Shown one piece after another: positions 26,221 through 33,584 of a stretch of DNA of 64,000 nucleotides. Both the position numbers and the translations under genes were made by a program. The number at the start of each line of letters is the position of its first letter. Positions within the stretch are counted from its first letter, which is position 1. This DNA comes from JADJPO01 sp963825645 (GTDB lineage Bacteria; Actinomycetota; Actinomycetes; Actinomycetales; Kineosporiaceae). The DNA lies in assembly GCA_963825645.1 (NCBI GenBank), contig CAWGTT010000009.1:1-64000 (forward strand). The letters run 5' to 3'. The notes under the pieces were generated by a model. That model ran no database searches and had not been told where the DNA came from. It was given only the letters and a program-made list of their open reading frames with translations.

Positions 26221-27302
26221 CGGCTCATCTGTCCGTGCGCAACCCGGTAGTCGTGAACCGGACGGTACCGGTCGTAGAAGGTCACGATCAGGGTCAGCAG
26301 CAGTAGGAAGAACAGCGTGTGTCCCGCGTCCAGACGGGTCTCGCCGGGCAGCACCCACCGGACGACGACGACGAACGCGAGGTTGATCGCCGCTCGGGTG
26401 ACGAACGCCAGAGCGAGGCGTTCGATCCCGCGACCGGTACGAGCGGCGAACTGTCCGACCACGGAGTTGAAGGCGATGAGCACCGCGACACCTACCGCGA
26501 TCTGGGTCGGCGTGGCCGTCATCCCCGGCAGGATCATCGCGAAGATCACGCAGACCAGGCCCACCAGGACCAACTTCTCACCGAACGCCGCACCGAACAC
26601 CGACCAGCGCTCGCGCACGAACGCCTCACGTTTCTCTACCGTATCGACCCCCTCAGGGAGCGGTCCGGCCGCGAGAGTGAATGCATGGACCGGGGGTGGG
26701 ACGCGCGGGCGCAGCACCCGGTAGGCGATGGCCGCGGCGACCAGCGCGACCACCGCCAGCACGGCGGCAATGACCGGGTGGGCTCGGATCTCGTCGGTGG
26801 TGTCGAGCTGGGCGATGTGGATCCAGTACTCCTGGGGCAGCTTGATGAAGATCCAGATCGCGGCGATGGTGCCGATCACCCCCCGCCGGGACCATCGCGC
26901 CGGATCCCATCGGGTGCGCACGGTTTCGTAGGCGATGAAGAAGTACTCGAAGGCGTTGGTGAACACCAGCAGCAGCCATCGCAGCTGGAGGGCCTCGAAC
27001 AGGACGACACCGACCAGCCGCCAGTAGTACAGGAACCTGCCGCCGGCGAAACCAGTGGCGTTGGTCCAGTTGCGCATGGTGGCGATCAGAGCAATCGACA
27101 GGTAGTACACGTCCAGCGCCTTGTCGTAGCCCTGGTACCAGTCGAGGTTCATGTCGGTGAAGGTCTGGAACACCGTCTGGTCGACCCCGTCGATGACGAG
27201 GCAGGTGATGATCGCCGGCAGTGGAAAGCGGGGAATGAGCAGCGGGAACCCCAGTCGTGACACCACGACGAGGGTGAAGACGAGGGCGTTCACGGCGTCC
27301 AC
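26217..27302 (-). CDS. polytopic membrane protein, unknown
   Basis: 361 residues from a GTG at 27302 with GGAGG 10 nt upstream; longer frames upstream run into the neighbouring gene. At least eight membrane segments, for example VNALVFTLVVVSRLGFPLLI, YWRLVGVVLFEALQLRWLLLV, GVIGTIAAIWIFIKLPQEYW, HPVIAAVLAVVALVAAAIAYR and FGEKLVLVGLVCVIFAMILPG. A cytosolic loop of about 50 residues lies near the middle (VEKREAFVRERWSVFG). I do not recognise a family. It overlaps the potassium channel start by 4 nt, so the two are expressed together. Confidence 0.75.
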   Translation of the reverse strand: MDAVNALVFTLVVVSRLGFPLLIPRFPLPAIITCLVIDGVDQTVFQTFTDMNLDWYQGYDKALDVYYLSIALIATMRNWTNATGFAGGRFLYYWRLVGVVLFEALQLRWLLLVFTNAFEYFFIAYETVRTRWDPARWSRRGVIGTIAAIWIFIKLPQEYWIHIAQLDTTDEIRAHPVIAAVLAVVALVAAAIAYRVLRPRVPPPVHAFTLAAGPLPEGVDTVEKREAFVRERWSVFGAAFGEKLVLVGLVCVIFAMILPGMTATPTQIAVGVAVLIAFNSVVGQFAARTGRGIERLALAFVTRAAINLAFVVVVRWVLPGETRLDAGHTLFFLLLLTLIVTFYDRYRPVHDYRVAHGQMSR

Positions 27303-27349
27303 GGAGTATCGTCCTCCCGGCTCGGATCCGGCGTCCGCATCTGCCCCGT

Positions 27350-27910
27350 CTAGGCTCCGAACGTCGGCGGCTGTTGCCCGGGTGCCCGCGCGGGCCCGGG
27401 TGGCGGCGCTGACCCCGCGGGGGGGTAGCCCGGCTGTTGGGGCGGCGGGTACGCGGCCTGCTCGGAATGCCGGGCCCTTTCGCGGGCCCGTTCCAGGCGC
27501 AGCTGGTTGCGGCTGATCCGCTGCTCGATGCCTTCGCGCCGGTACGTCACCCACTCAATGAGCATGTGCACGCCCAGGCCGGCGAGGCCGTAGACGAGCA
27601 TCGCGAAGAGGATCGAGACGTCCAGCGTCGAGCCGCTCGAGGTCGACACCTCGGGGAAGATGCCGCGGAACGGCTGCATCGCACGGGCCAGCTGCCGGTA
27701 CACCCACTGGCTGAACTCCGCGTCCGGATTCGCGGCGAACAGCAGGAGGAAGAAGCCGAACGTGAGGATGAGGAGCGACGTGATCACCCAGGCGTAGGCG
27801 ATGTAGGAGACGATGCGCGCGGCCGTCGCGAAAGCCGATCGTCGGCGTAAGGCGCTCAGTTCTCGTTCGACCTCTGAGGCGGTTTCTCCCGGGCTCATCG
27901 GGGTGCTCAC
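27350..27910 (-). CDS. YggT family membrane protein with proline-rich tail
   Basis: 186 residues from a GTG at 27910 preceded by GGGAG; an ATG at 27898 is possible. Membrane core at about 30-130: IVSYIAYAWVITSLLILTFGFFLLLFAANPDAEFSQWVYR, then PFRGIFPEVS and LDVSILFAMLVYGLAGLGVHML. The ANP-x-FVxxVY and PFRGIFP signatures are those of YggT, implicated in some bacteria in osmotic shock and cell shape. The C-terminal 45 residues are Pro/Gly/Ala-rich and unusual for the family. Downstream of the RDD gene on the same strand. Confidence 0.75.
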   Translation of the reverse strand: MSTPMSPGETASEVERELSALRRRSAFATAARIVSYIAYAWVITSLLILTFGFFLLLFAANPDAEFSQWVYRQLARAMQPFRGIFPEVSTSSGSTLDVSILFAMLVYGLAGLGVHMLIEWVTYRREGIEQRISRNQLRLERARERARHSEQAAYPPPQQPGYPPAGSAPPPGPARAPGQQPPTFGA

Positions 27911-27971
27911 GGCTCTCCCATCGTCATCCGGCGTCGGCTTGGAAGATAGCCGGTACCGGCGCGTATCGGCG

Positions 27972-28481
27972 TCACCCGTCCGGGGTGAGACGCCGGTCAC
28001 CGGACGATGGTCGAGACTGCCAGTCGTAGATGACCTCAGTCCGCAGGAGAACATCGTGCAGCGAGCGGTTTGTCGGGCTGGCCGCACACCACAGCAGCCC
28101 GATCGGGAAGACGGCGCACAACAGGGCGCGGATCAAGGCCCGGGGAGGCCGCAGCCGTCGGCCTTCGTAGTTGACCACACGCAAGGCCATCACCTGGCAG
28201 CCATAGGTCCGCCCGCTGATCGACCACGAGGCGGTGAGGTAGACGACGAGCACCACGAATCCCGCGCTCAGGCTCAACCACAGCGAGGTCTCAGGGAACT
28301 CGAACGTCCGCGGGTTGATGATGAACACCACGACGGCGAACGTCGCGTACCCGATCACAAGAGTCGCTCCCACGACGACGGCATCGATCACCAACGCGAT
28401 CAGGCGCGTCACCACGCCGGCACGGCGGCCCTGGTACGGCCGTGCCTCACGCGGGATCGGTGAGACGCCGTCCTGTGTCAT
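27972..28481 (-). CDS. RDD family membrane protein
   Basis: 169 residues. RDD signature at the N-terminal end of the membrane domain: GRRAGVVTRLIALVIDAVVVG, with further helices FAVVVFIIN, FVVLVVYLTASW, and GRTYGCQVMALRVVNYEGRRL before ALIRALLCAVFPIGLLW and NRSLHDVLLRTEVIY. These match the family order, including the DxxxxTxVI-like tail. RDD proteins are ion or proton transport or accessory membrane proteins in some bacteria; function here is open. The start overlaps the stop of the upstream repeat protein (ATGA). Confidence 0.88.
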   Translation of the reverse strand: MTQDGVSPIPREARPYQGRRAGVVTRLIALVIDAVVVGATLVIGYATFAVVVFIINPRTFEFPETSLWLSLSAGFVVLVVYLTASWSISGRTYGCQVMALRVVNYEGRRLRPPRALIRALLCAVFPIGLLWCAASPTNRSLHDVLLRTEVIYDWQSRPSSGDRRLTPDG

Positions 28482-29332
28482 GGCTGCTGCGAACTGCGCC
28501 GCGGGAGGAGGCGACCCACCACCCGGCTCACCGCCTCGTCGCCCGCGATCCCCTGCATCCGCACGCCCTGCACGGTGTCCGAGGCCATGGACCCGGTCGA
28601 CTCACGGATGATCTCGGGTAGGTCGATTCCGTTGATGACCTCCTCGGCCAGCCCAACCAGGTCGATCCGGTCGATGATCGCGGACAGGTCGATACGCCGG
28701 GCCACGGCGTCGACATCGAGTTGCGCGGCAATGGCGTCGAGGTCCAGTCGCGCGGCGACGGCATTGACGTGGAGTCGCGCGGCAATGGCGTCGAGGTCCA
28801 GTCGCGCGGCGACGGCATCGATGTCGAGTCGCGCGGCGACGGCATCGATGTCGAGTCGCGCGGCCGCGGCGTCGAGATCGACGTCCGCAACCAGCGCGTC
28901 GAGGTCGACGTACCGTTGCACGGTTCCGGTCAGGTCAACCCGCTGCAGGACCGCGACGAGAACGGTCGGCACCAAAGCGTCCAGGAGTTCGCGGACTGCA
29001 CGACGGATGGCGCGACGCTCCTCGACGCCGCGCCGCGCTATGCCGTCCAGCCAGGCGCGGGGGGCATGCCCCGGGGAGAGCAGAGGCCTCAGCGCCACCC
29101 CCGCCACCGGCGTCAGACCGGCGACGGCGCGCCGCCCCAGGTGAGCCAATCCCGTGACCGCGACAGCGGAGAGACCGACGGCCACGTCGAGCAGAACGAC
29201 CTCTTCCCTGCCCGATCGGGCCGCGTCCGGCTCGGCCGATGGCCACGTCGACGGGTCCACGTCACCATGGTGCCCGTGCTCTGGCGTCGGCGCCTCACCC
29301 TCCGGGTGCGAAGGGACCGGGGGTGTCGACAA
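28478..29332 (-). CDS. protein with nine-residue tandem repeats (AARLDxDAV)
   Basis: 284 residues with a TTG start at 29332 (38 nt inside luxR); a GTG at 29260 is an alternative and no strong Shine-Dalgarno decides. An N-terminal region has hydrophobic stretches (VVLLDVAVGLSAVAVTGLAHLG). Residues about 145-225 carry a 9-residue repeat of the pattern A-A-R-L-D-x-D-A-[VI] (ARLDIDAVAARLDIDAVAAR), likely a repeated helix or solenoid. The tail ends VSRVVGRLLPRR. The function is unknown; proteins with such repeats often lie beside RDD genes in actinobacteria. Overlaps the RDD start by 4 nt. Confidence 0.7.
   Translation of the reverse strand: MSTPPVPSHPEGEAPTPEHGHHGDVDPSTWPSAEPDAARSGREEVVLLDVAVGLSAVAVTGLAHLGRRAVAGLTPVAGVALRPLLSPGHAPRAWLDGIARRGVEERRAIRRAVRELLDALVPTVLVAVLQRVDLTGTVQRYVDLDALVADVDLDAAAARLDIDAVAARLDIDAVAARLDLDAIAARLHVNAVAARLDLDAIAAQLDVDAVARRIDLSAIIDRIDLVGLAEEVINGIDLPEIIRESTGSMASDTVQGVRMQGIAGDEAVSRVVGRLLPRRSSQQP
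28723..28857 (-). repeat. 27-bp coding tandem repeat, five full units
   Basis: Five consecutive 27-nt units start at 28723, 28750, 28777, 28804 and 28831. Units 1 and 3 are identical, and units 4 and 5 are identical, so they duplicated recently. More diverged units flank them. They stay in frame with the 9-residue repeat. Confidence 0.9.
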
Positions 29333-32126
29333 GGCCCAGGTCGCGTGCCCGCCTCAGGGCGTCGCCGCGCCGTGACACGCCGAGCTTGTGGTAGAGCGCG
29401 GCGAGATGCGTCTTCACCGTGTTCCGGGTCACATACAGCGCCCCGGCGATGTCGGCGTAGGAACCTCCCAACGCCAGCTGGTAGAGGACCTCCTGCTCGC
29501 GCTGGGTGATCTCCAGGGGTGACTCGTTCTCGTCCCTCTGGCGGACGGCCCTGACCTGGTTTCTGACGTCGGCCTTGGTGAGCAGCGACGGTCCCGAGGT
29601 GATGCTCTCGGTGACGCCGTGGCCCCGGATCAGGTCCGGCGTCGTGCCCGGCGACGGGCACAGGCGGACGGCCGCCAGGGCCGAAGCCGCCAGCGGGTGA
29701 GGTGCACCCTGTTGGAGCTCCTGCTGGAGCAGGAGCTCCAGGTGCGGTCCGGGCGGCGCCGTCAGCACCAGCGGCAGCAGGAGCCGTTGCGACATCATTT
29801 TCGACAACGCGTTCCGCAGCGCTGAGCCGGCGGACTCCAGATCGCCGCGTCGGGCGTGCCAGTTGGCCTCGCGGAGCCGGGCGGCTGCGGCGATGACGCG
29901 GCCCCGCCTGTCGTCCACCGCGGCGGCCACGACGAGGTGCTCAAGCAGGAACTCGCCGTCGTCCTCGAGTTCGGATAGCTCAGCCGCGAAGAGGTGGTCT
30001 GATCCAGGCAGCCATCCTGACGTGCGCATGGCGTCTGCCTGCTGCTGGACCTCGCCGATGTCGCCTCCGCGCAGCGCAGCGCAGGCCCTGGCCAATGCCA
30101 CGCTCCACGCGAGGTACGCGGGCAGCTCGTACGGCGCGGGAAAGGCCGCGGCCAGGGCTCGCCGAGCCTCGACGACGTCCGTCGTGCAGAGGCGGATGGT
30201 GCCTTCCACCACTGCCCCGACGACGGAGGTCACCGGGTCCGGTGCATCCGGTAGCAGCGCGTGCGCCGTAGAAGAGGTCTCCTCGGCGAGTGGCAGGTCG
30301 AGCTCGTGCAGGGCGGCCCATGCCAGAACCATCTGAGCCCGGGGGAGATGCACGTCCGCGTTCCCTCCGGCCGACCGCGCTGTCGCCAGGCACTCACGAG
30401 CGCTCCGCTTACCGTTCTGCACCAGGCCCAGGGCCAGCTCCGCGGTGCCCTGTGTCGCCAGGGCGGCGCCGAGCAGCCGATCCTGGCCGAGAGCTCGGGC
30501 CGAGACGGCGACCTCCGCTGCGTGCGGCAAGGAGCGAGCAAGGTCACCGGTCCAGAGCTCGGCCTCGGCCAGCTCCAGCAGAAGCCAGGCATGACGGGCG
30601 GGACTCAACGCCTCCCGCGGGCGGTGTGCGACCTTCGGCGACGCGCTGGGGTCGGCCTGCCCTGCCCTGCAGCCCACCAACGCCCGCCCGATCCGGATAT
30701 CCTCGTCCAGGTCGTGTCCACTCATCCGGCGCTCCCAGAGGTTGAGAAGCGTCAGGTCGGCCGCAAGCGCCAGCTCGGCAGGGTCCGCGGAACGAGGCAG
30801 ATCGCTGGACCATCGGGTGGGGAGTTGGGCCCGCAGTGTCATCGCCGTGTGCACCGCCGATGCGGTGTCCCCGGCTCGCAGTCGCTCCAGGGCGGTGACC
30901 GCCAGGAAAGCCGGATGTCGCAGGCCTCCGACCGCGGACGACCGCCCGTCGACGTCGCGGATCGCCTGGCGCAGGACATCGTCCTGCCCACGGGCAAGGA
31001 GCTCCGGACCATGCTCGGCGGCCAGCTCGACCAGCAGGTCCGTGTCGTCGCCGGCCACATGGCGCAGGGCGTCCTCGACTCGGCCGAGCGCCACCAGGGA
31101 ACGTGCCGCCCGGTGACGCGCCGTGAGAGCGGTATCACGGTCCGGGCCCGGCCGGGCCACCTGCCGTCGAAGCATCTCGCGCAGCAACGGGTGGTATCGC
31201 CACCGCCATCCCGATCCCGCCTTTCGCGGCGGGTAGGAGAAGACGAGCAGTCCGTCGCCGGCGAGGGCAACGAGGTGGGAGGGTGCCTGCGGATCCTGCG
31301 TCAGCATCCGGACCTGCTCGGCGGTGATCTCCTCCTGGTGGGCCGTGCACAGCAGGGTGTGCCTGACCGGCGCCGGCAGAGTGTCGAACACCTCGCCGAG
31401 GAGGTAGTCGAGGACCGGTTGCTCGCTGCTCGCAAGTCGGGAGCGGGCGGTCACCGGATCGCTCGCGCCGGTCAACGCCCGGGCGCCGAGGATGAGGGCC
31501 GCCGCCCATCCCCTGGCTCGCTTCTGCAAGGTCCGGACGTCGTCCTCGGTGGTATCTGCGCCGTGCGCCGCGACCAGGGCCGCCGCCTCCGCATCGTCGA
31601 ATCGCAGGGCGTCGGCCCGGATCACCTCGACGTGGCCGTCGAGCTCGAGGGCGATGGTGGACAGCGGGACGTCCCGACGACCGGCCAGTATCAGGCGAAC
31701 CCGGTGAGGGGCTCTGGCCAGGGCCAGCTCGAGAACCGACCAGCTGGCCGGCGGCAGCAGGTGAGCGTCGTCCACGACGAGGAGGTCTGGACGGCGCTCG
31801 GTCTCCGACAGCGCGCACACGAATGCGTCAGCGCAGGCTTTCCCGGCGGGTAACGACGTTCCGACGTTGGACAGGATGGCGTTCGCCAGGTAGTCGGGGT
31901 CCGACAGGCTGGTCGGGTCGAGCCATGTCACGGTATGTCGACTCGTCCCAGCCCATCCGGCGAGAGTCGCAGTCTTCCCGGAACCGGCTGGTGCGACGAC
32001 GAGCGTGAGCGGCCGGTCGGTCGCCCGGTCGAGTAGGGGTGTCAGTCGCGGGCGTGGGACGTAGCTCCGTGGGAGAGCGGGGAACCCCACGCGGACCCCT
32101 CCGCCCATGGGGACCCCACCGCCCAC
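29295..32126 (-). CDS. LuxR family, MalT-like ATP-dependent regulator
   Basis: 943 residues, GTG at 32126, ATG at 32108 also possible. A signal-transduction ATPase: Walker A APAGSGKTATLAGWAG, Walker B-like PDLLVVDDAHLLPP, RLILAGRRDVPL, then a long helical region (about 330-830) like the tetratricopeptide part of MalT, and a C-terminal LuxR HTH (EITQREQEVLYQLALGGSYADIA, RNTVKTHLAALYHKLGVS). The natural start is probably an ATG at 32233 with GAGGTGA upstream and MTGLVPATRLDV, but an 18-bp minisatellite with one 17-bp unit breaks that frame. It is expected to control neighbouring stress genes; its inducer is unknown. Confidence 0.88.
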   Translation of the reverse strand: MGGGVPMGGGVRVGFPALPRSYVPRPRLTPLLDRATDRPLTLVVAPAGSGKTATLAGWAGTSRHTVTWLDPTSLSDPDYLANAILSNVGTSLPAGKACADAFVCALSETERRPDLLVVDDAHLLPPASWSVLELALARAPHRVRLILAGRRDVPLSTIALELDGHVEVIRADALRFDDAEAAALVAAHGADTTEDDVRTLQKRARGWAAALILGARALTGASDPVTARSRLASSEQPVLDYLLGEVFDTLPAPVRHTLLCTAHQEEITAEQVRMLTQDPQAPSHLVALAGDGLLVFSYPPRKAGSGWRWRYHPLLREMLRRQVARPGPDRDTALTARHRAARSLVALGRVEDALRHVAGDDTDLLVELAAEHGPELLARGQDDVLRQAIRDVDGRSSAVGGLRHPAFLAVTALERLRAGDTASAVHTAMTLRAQLPTRWSSDLPRSADPAELALAADLTLLNLWERRMSGHDLDEDIRIGRALVGCRAGQADPSASPKVAHRPREALSPARHAWLLLELAEAELWTGDLARSLPHAAEVAVSARALGQDRLLGAALATQGTAELALGLVQNGKRSARECLATARSAGGNADVHLPRAQMVLAWAALHELDLPLAEETSSTAHALLPDAPDPVTSVVGAVVEGTIRLCTTDVVEARRALAAAFPAPYELPAYLAWSVALARACAALRGGDIGEVQQQADAMRTSGWLPGSDHLFAAELSELEDDGEFLLEHLVVAAAVDDRRGRVIAAAARLREANWHARRGDLESAGSALRNALSKMMSQRLLLPLVLTAPPGPHLELLLQQELQQGAPHPLAASALAAVRLCPSPGTTPDLIRGHGVTESITSGPSLLTKADVRNQVRAVRQRDENESPLEITQREQEVLYQLALGGSYADIAGALYVTRNTVKTHLAALYHKLGVSRRGDALRRARDLGLVDTPGPFAPGG

Positions 32127-32176
32127 GCGGACCCCCCGCCCACGCGGACCCCTCCGCCCACGCGGACCCCACCGCC
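32093..32176. repeat. 18-bp minisatellite at the luxR start
   Basis: Units GGACCCCWCCGCCCACGC begin at 32093, 32111, 32129, 32146 and 32164 (the last partial). The first ends in ATGG rather than ACGC; the third is 17 bp, lacking the W. The 17-bp unit shifts the reading frame of the luxR start. Confidence 0.9.
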
Positions 32177-32495
32177 GGAAGAAGGATCCTGGATCGCTAC
32201 GTCGAGTCGGGTGGCCGGAACCAGTCCGGTCATGCCGTCACCTCTCGGTTGAGGAGCGCGTCTCCCTCCGCCCCAGAGAATGCCGTCCCTTGAGGCCATC
32301 GGGCACGCAGCATCAGGTCGCCAGCACACGACGATCTTGGACATGCTATGACATTTGCACGTGGCACTTGTGGCACCTTCGACGACGTATCCCATCACGA
32401 AGAGGACCATCTCGCCCGTTTGGGGTGACGCGCCGCTGTGGTGGCAGGCCCACAGTGGGGTGGTCGCCGGAGCCGGCCGTGAGGGGTGATGCTCC

Positions 32496-32744
32496 ATGCC
32501 GTACTACGTCATCAGGGTCGTCGGCCATCTCTCCGACGGTCTCTTGACGGCGTTCCCGTCCCTTGCGGCCAGCAACCAGCCGGTCCAGACGGTGCTGTAC
32601 GGGTCCCTGGCGGACCAGGGAGCGCTGACGGGGGTACTGAACCATCTTGACGAGATGGGGGTGGAGATGCTCGAGATCACCCAAGTTCCGGGTGCAGACC
32701 CCACCCCGCTTCTCGGTCGTGAGACGCAGTCGCAAGGAGGCTGA
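32496..32744 (+). CDS. small hypothetical protein
   Basis: 82 residues, ATG with GAGGGGTG upstream. Soluble, begins MPYYVIRVVGHLSDGLLTAF and contains QTVLYGSLADQGALTGVLNHLDEMGVEMLEI, a pattern of repeating beta-alpha segments similar to small actinobacterial proteins found in membrane stress clusters. No catalytic motif. First gene of a plus-strand run that continues to the CotH locus. Confidence 0.6.
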   Translation: MPYYVIRVVGHLSDGLLTAFPSLAASNQPVQTVLYGSLADQGALTGVLNHLDEMGVEMLEITQVPGADPTPLLGRETQSQGG

Positions 32745-32745
32745 C

Positions 32746-32793
32746 ATGATCACCAAGCTGGATCACCGTCATCGGGGTCGGTCCCTGTGCTGA
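32746..32793 (+). CDS. possible 15-residue leader ORF
   Basis: AAGGAGG lies 5 nt before an ATG that opens a 15-codon frame (MITKLDHRHRGRSLC) ending in a TGA. That end overlaps the GTG start of the next gene. The Shine-Dalgarno is much better than that of the next gene, so either this is a leader peptide coupled to it or the next gene has lost its frame here. Confidence 0.3.
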   Translation: MITKLDHRHRGRSLC

Positions 32794-33161
32794 CGCGTCT
32801 GCTGCTGCTCTGGGTGGCCCTGGCGGTGGCCATCGGACTGACCGCATGGATCATGCCCGGGGTGAACGTGACCGGAGGAGTCCTGACCTACCTGTGGGTA
32901 GCGGTCGTGTTCGCCGTCGTGAACGTTGTGCTCGGGCCGCTGCTCCACCTGATCTCGCTGCCCCTCACGGTGCTGACCCTGGGCCTGTTCGCCCTGGTCG
33001 TCAACGCCGCACTGGTCGGGATCACGGCGGCCATCACCGACAGCTTCCAGGTGGACGGCCTGTGGAGCGCGATCCTCGCCGCGCTCCTGATCTCCATCTT
33101 CACCGTAGTCGTCGCCTGGCTGCTACCGGGCCCCGGTGCCGGTCGAATCGCCAGTCGCTAG
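32787..33161 (+). CDS. phage holin-like small membrane protein (PF04020 type)
   Basis: 124 residues, GTG start. Four membrane segments: LLLLWVALAVAIGLTAWIMPG, YLWVAVVFAVVNVVLGPLLHL, LPLTVLTLGLFALVVNAAL and WSAILAALLISIFTVVVAWLL. The LTAWIMPGV and NVVLGPLLHLISLPLTVLTLGLFALVVNA patterns are those of the Phage_holin_4_2 / YvlD-like membrane family, common in bacterial stress loci. No phage context, so a holin role is unlikely. The start is only weakly preceded by a ribosome site; see the leader ORF. Confidence 0.8.
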   Translation: MLTRLLLLWVALAVAIGLTAWIMPGVNVTGGVLTYLWVAVVFAVVNVVLGPLLHLISLPLTVLTLGLFALVVNAALVGITAAITDSFQVDGLWSAILAALLISIFTVVVAWLLPGPGAGRIASR

Positions 33162-33194
33162 ACCCCAACAGCTCGTGAGCAACAGGAGGAGACC

Positions 33195-33584
33195 GTGTCG
33201 TTCTGGGATGTCGTGTGGTTCATCGTCATCACCTTCGCGTTCATCGCCTATCTGATGGTGATGTTCTCGATCATCACCGACCTGTTCCGTGACCGGGACA
33301 CGGGCGGGGTGGCCAAGGCGGTGTGGATCGTCTGCCTCATCTTCCTGCCGCTCCTGACGTCCCTGGTCTACTTGATCACGCGGGGAACAGGGATGGCGGA
33401 GCGGTCGATGCGTTCCGCGCAGGCCGCACAGGCCATCGCGGAGAGCCGGATCAGGGAGATGGCCGGGACGGCGTCGCCGGCGGACGAGATCGCCAAGGGC
33501 AAGGCGCTGCTGGACGCGGGGGTGATCTCGGAGCAGGACTTCGCCGCCATCAAGCGGCGCGCGTTGGCCGGTGACGCGTCGTGA
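33195..33584 (+). CDS. PLDc_N-SHOCT membrane protein, second copy
   Basis: 129 residues, GTG start with AGGAGG 5 nt upstream. Same layout as the protein at 23860: helices VVWFIVITFAFIAYLMVMFSIITDLF and AVWIVCLIFLPLLTSLVYLIT, then an SHOCT end (EIAKGKALLDAGVISEQDFA). Divergent enough to be an old duplicate. Lies between the holin-like gene and the HerA-type ATPase, whose start overlaps its last codons. Confidence 0.87.
   Translation: MSFWDVVWFIVITFAFIAYLMVMFSIITDLFRDRDTGGVAKAVWIVCLIFLPLLTSLVYLITRGTGMAERSMRSAQAAQAIAESRIREMAGTASPADEIAKGKALLDAGVISEQDFAAIKRRALAGDAS

Noticed and set aside
30261..31853. 530-codon plus-strand frame inside luxR
   Set aside because: Shadow of the LuxR gene; composition is Gln/Arg/Gly-rich with no recognisable domain.
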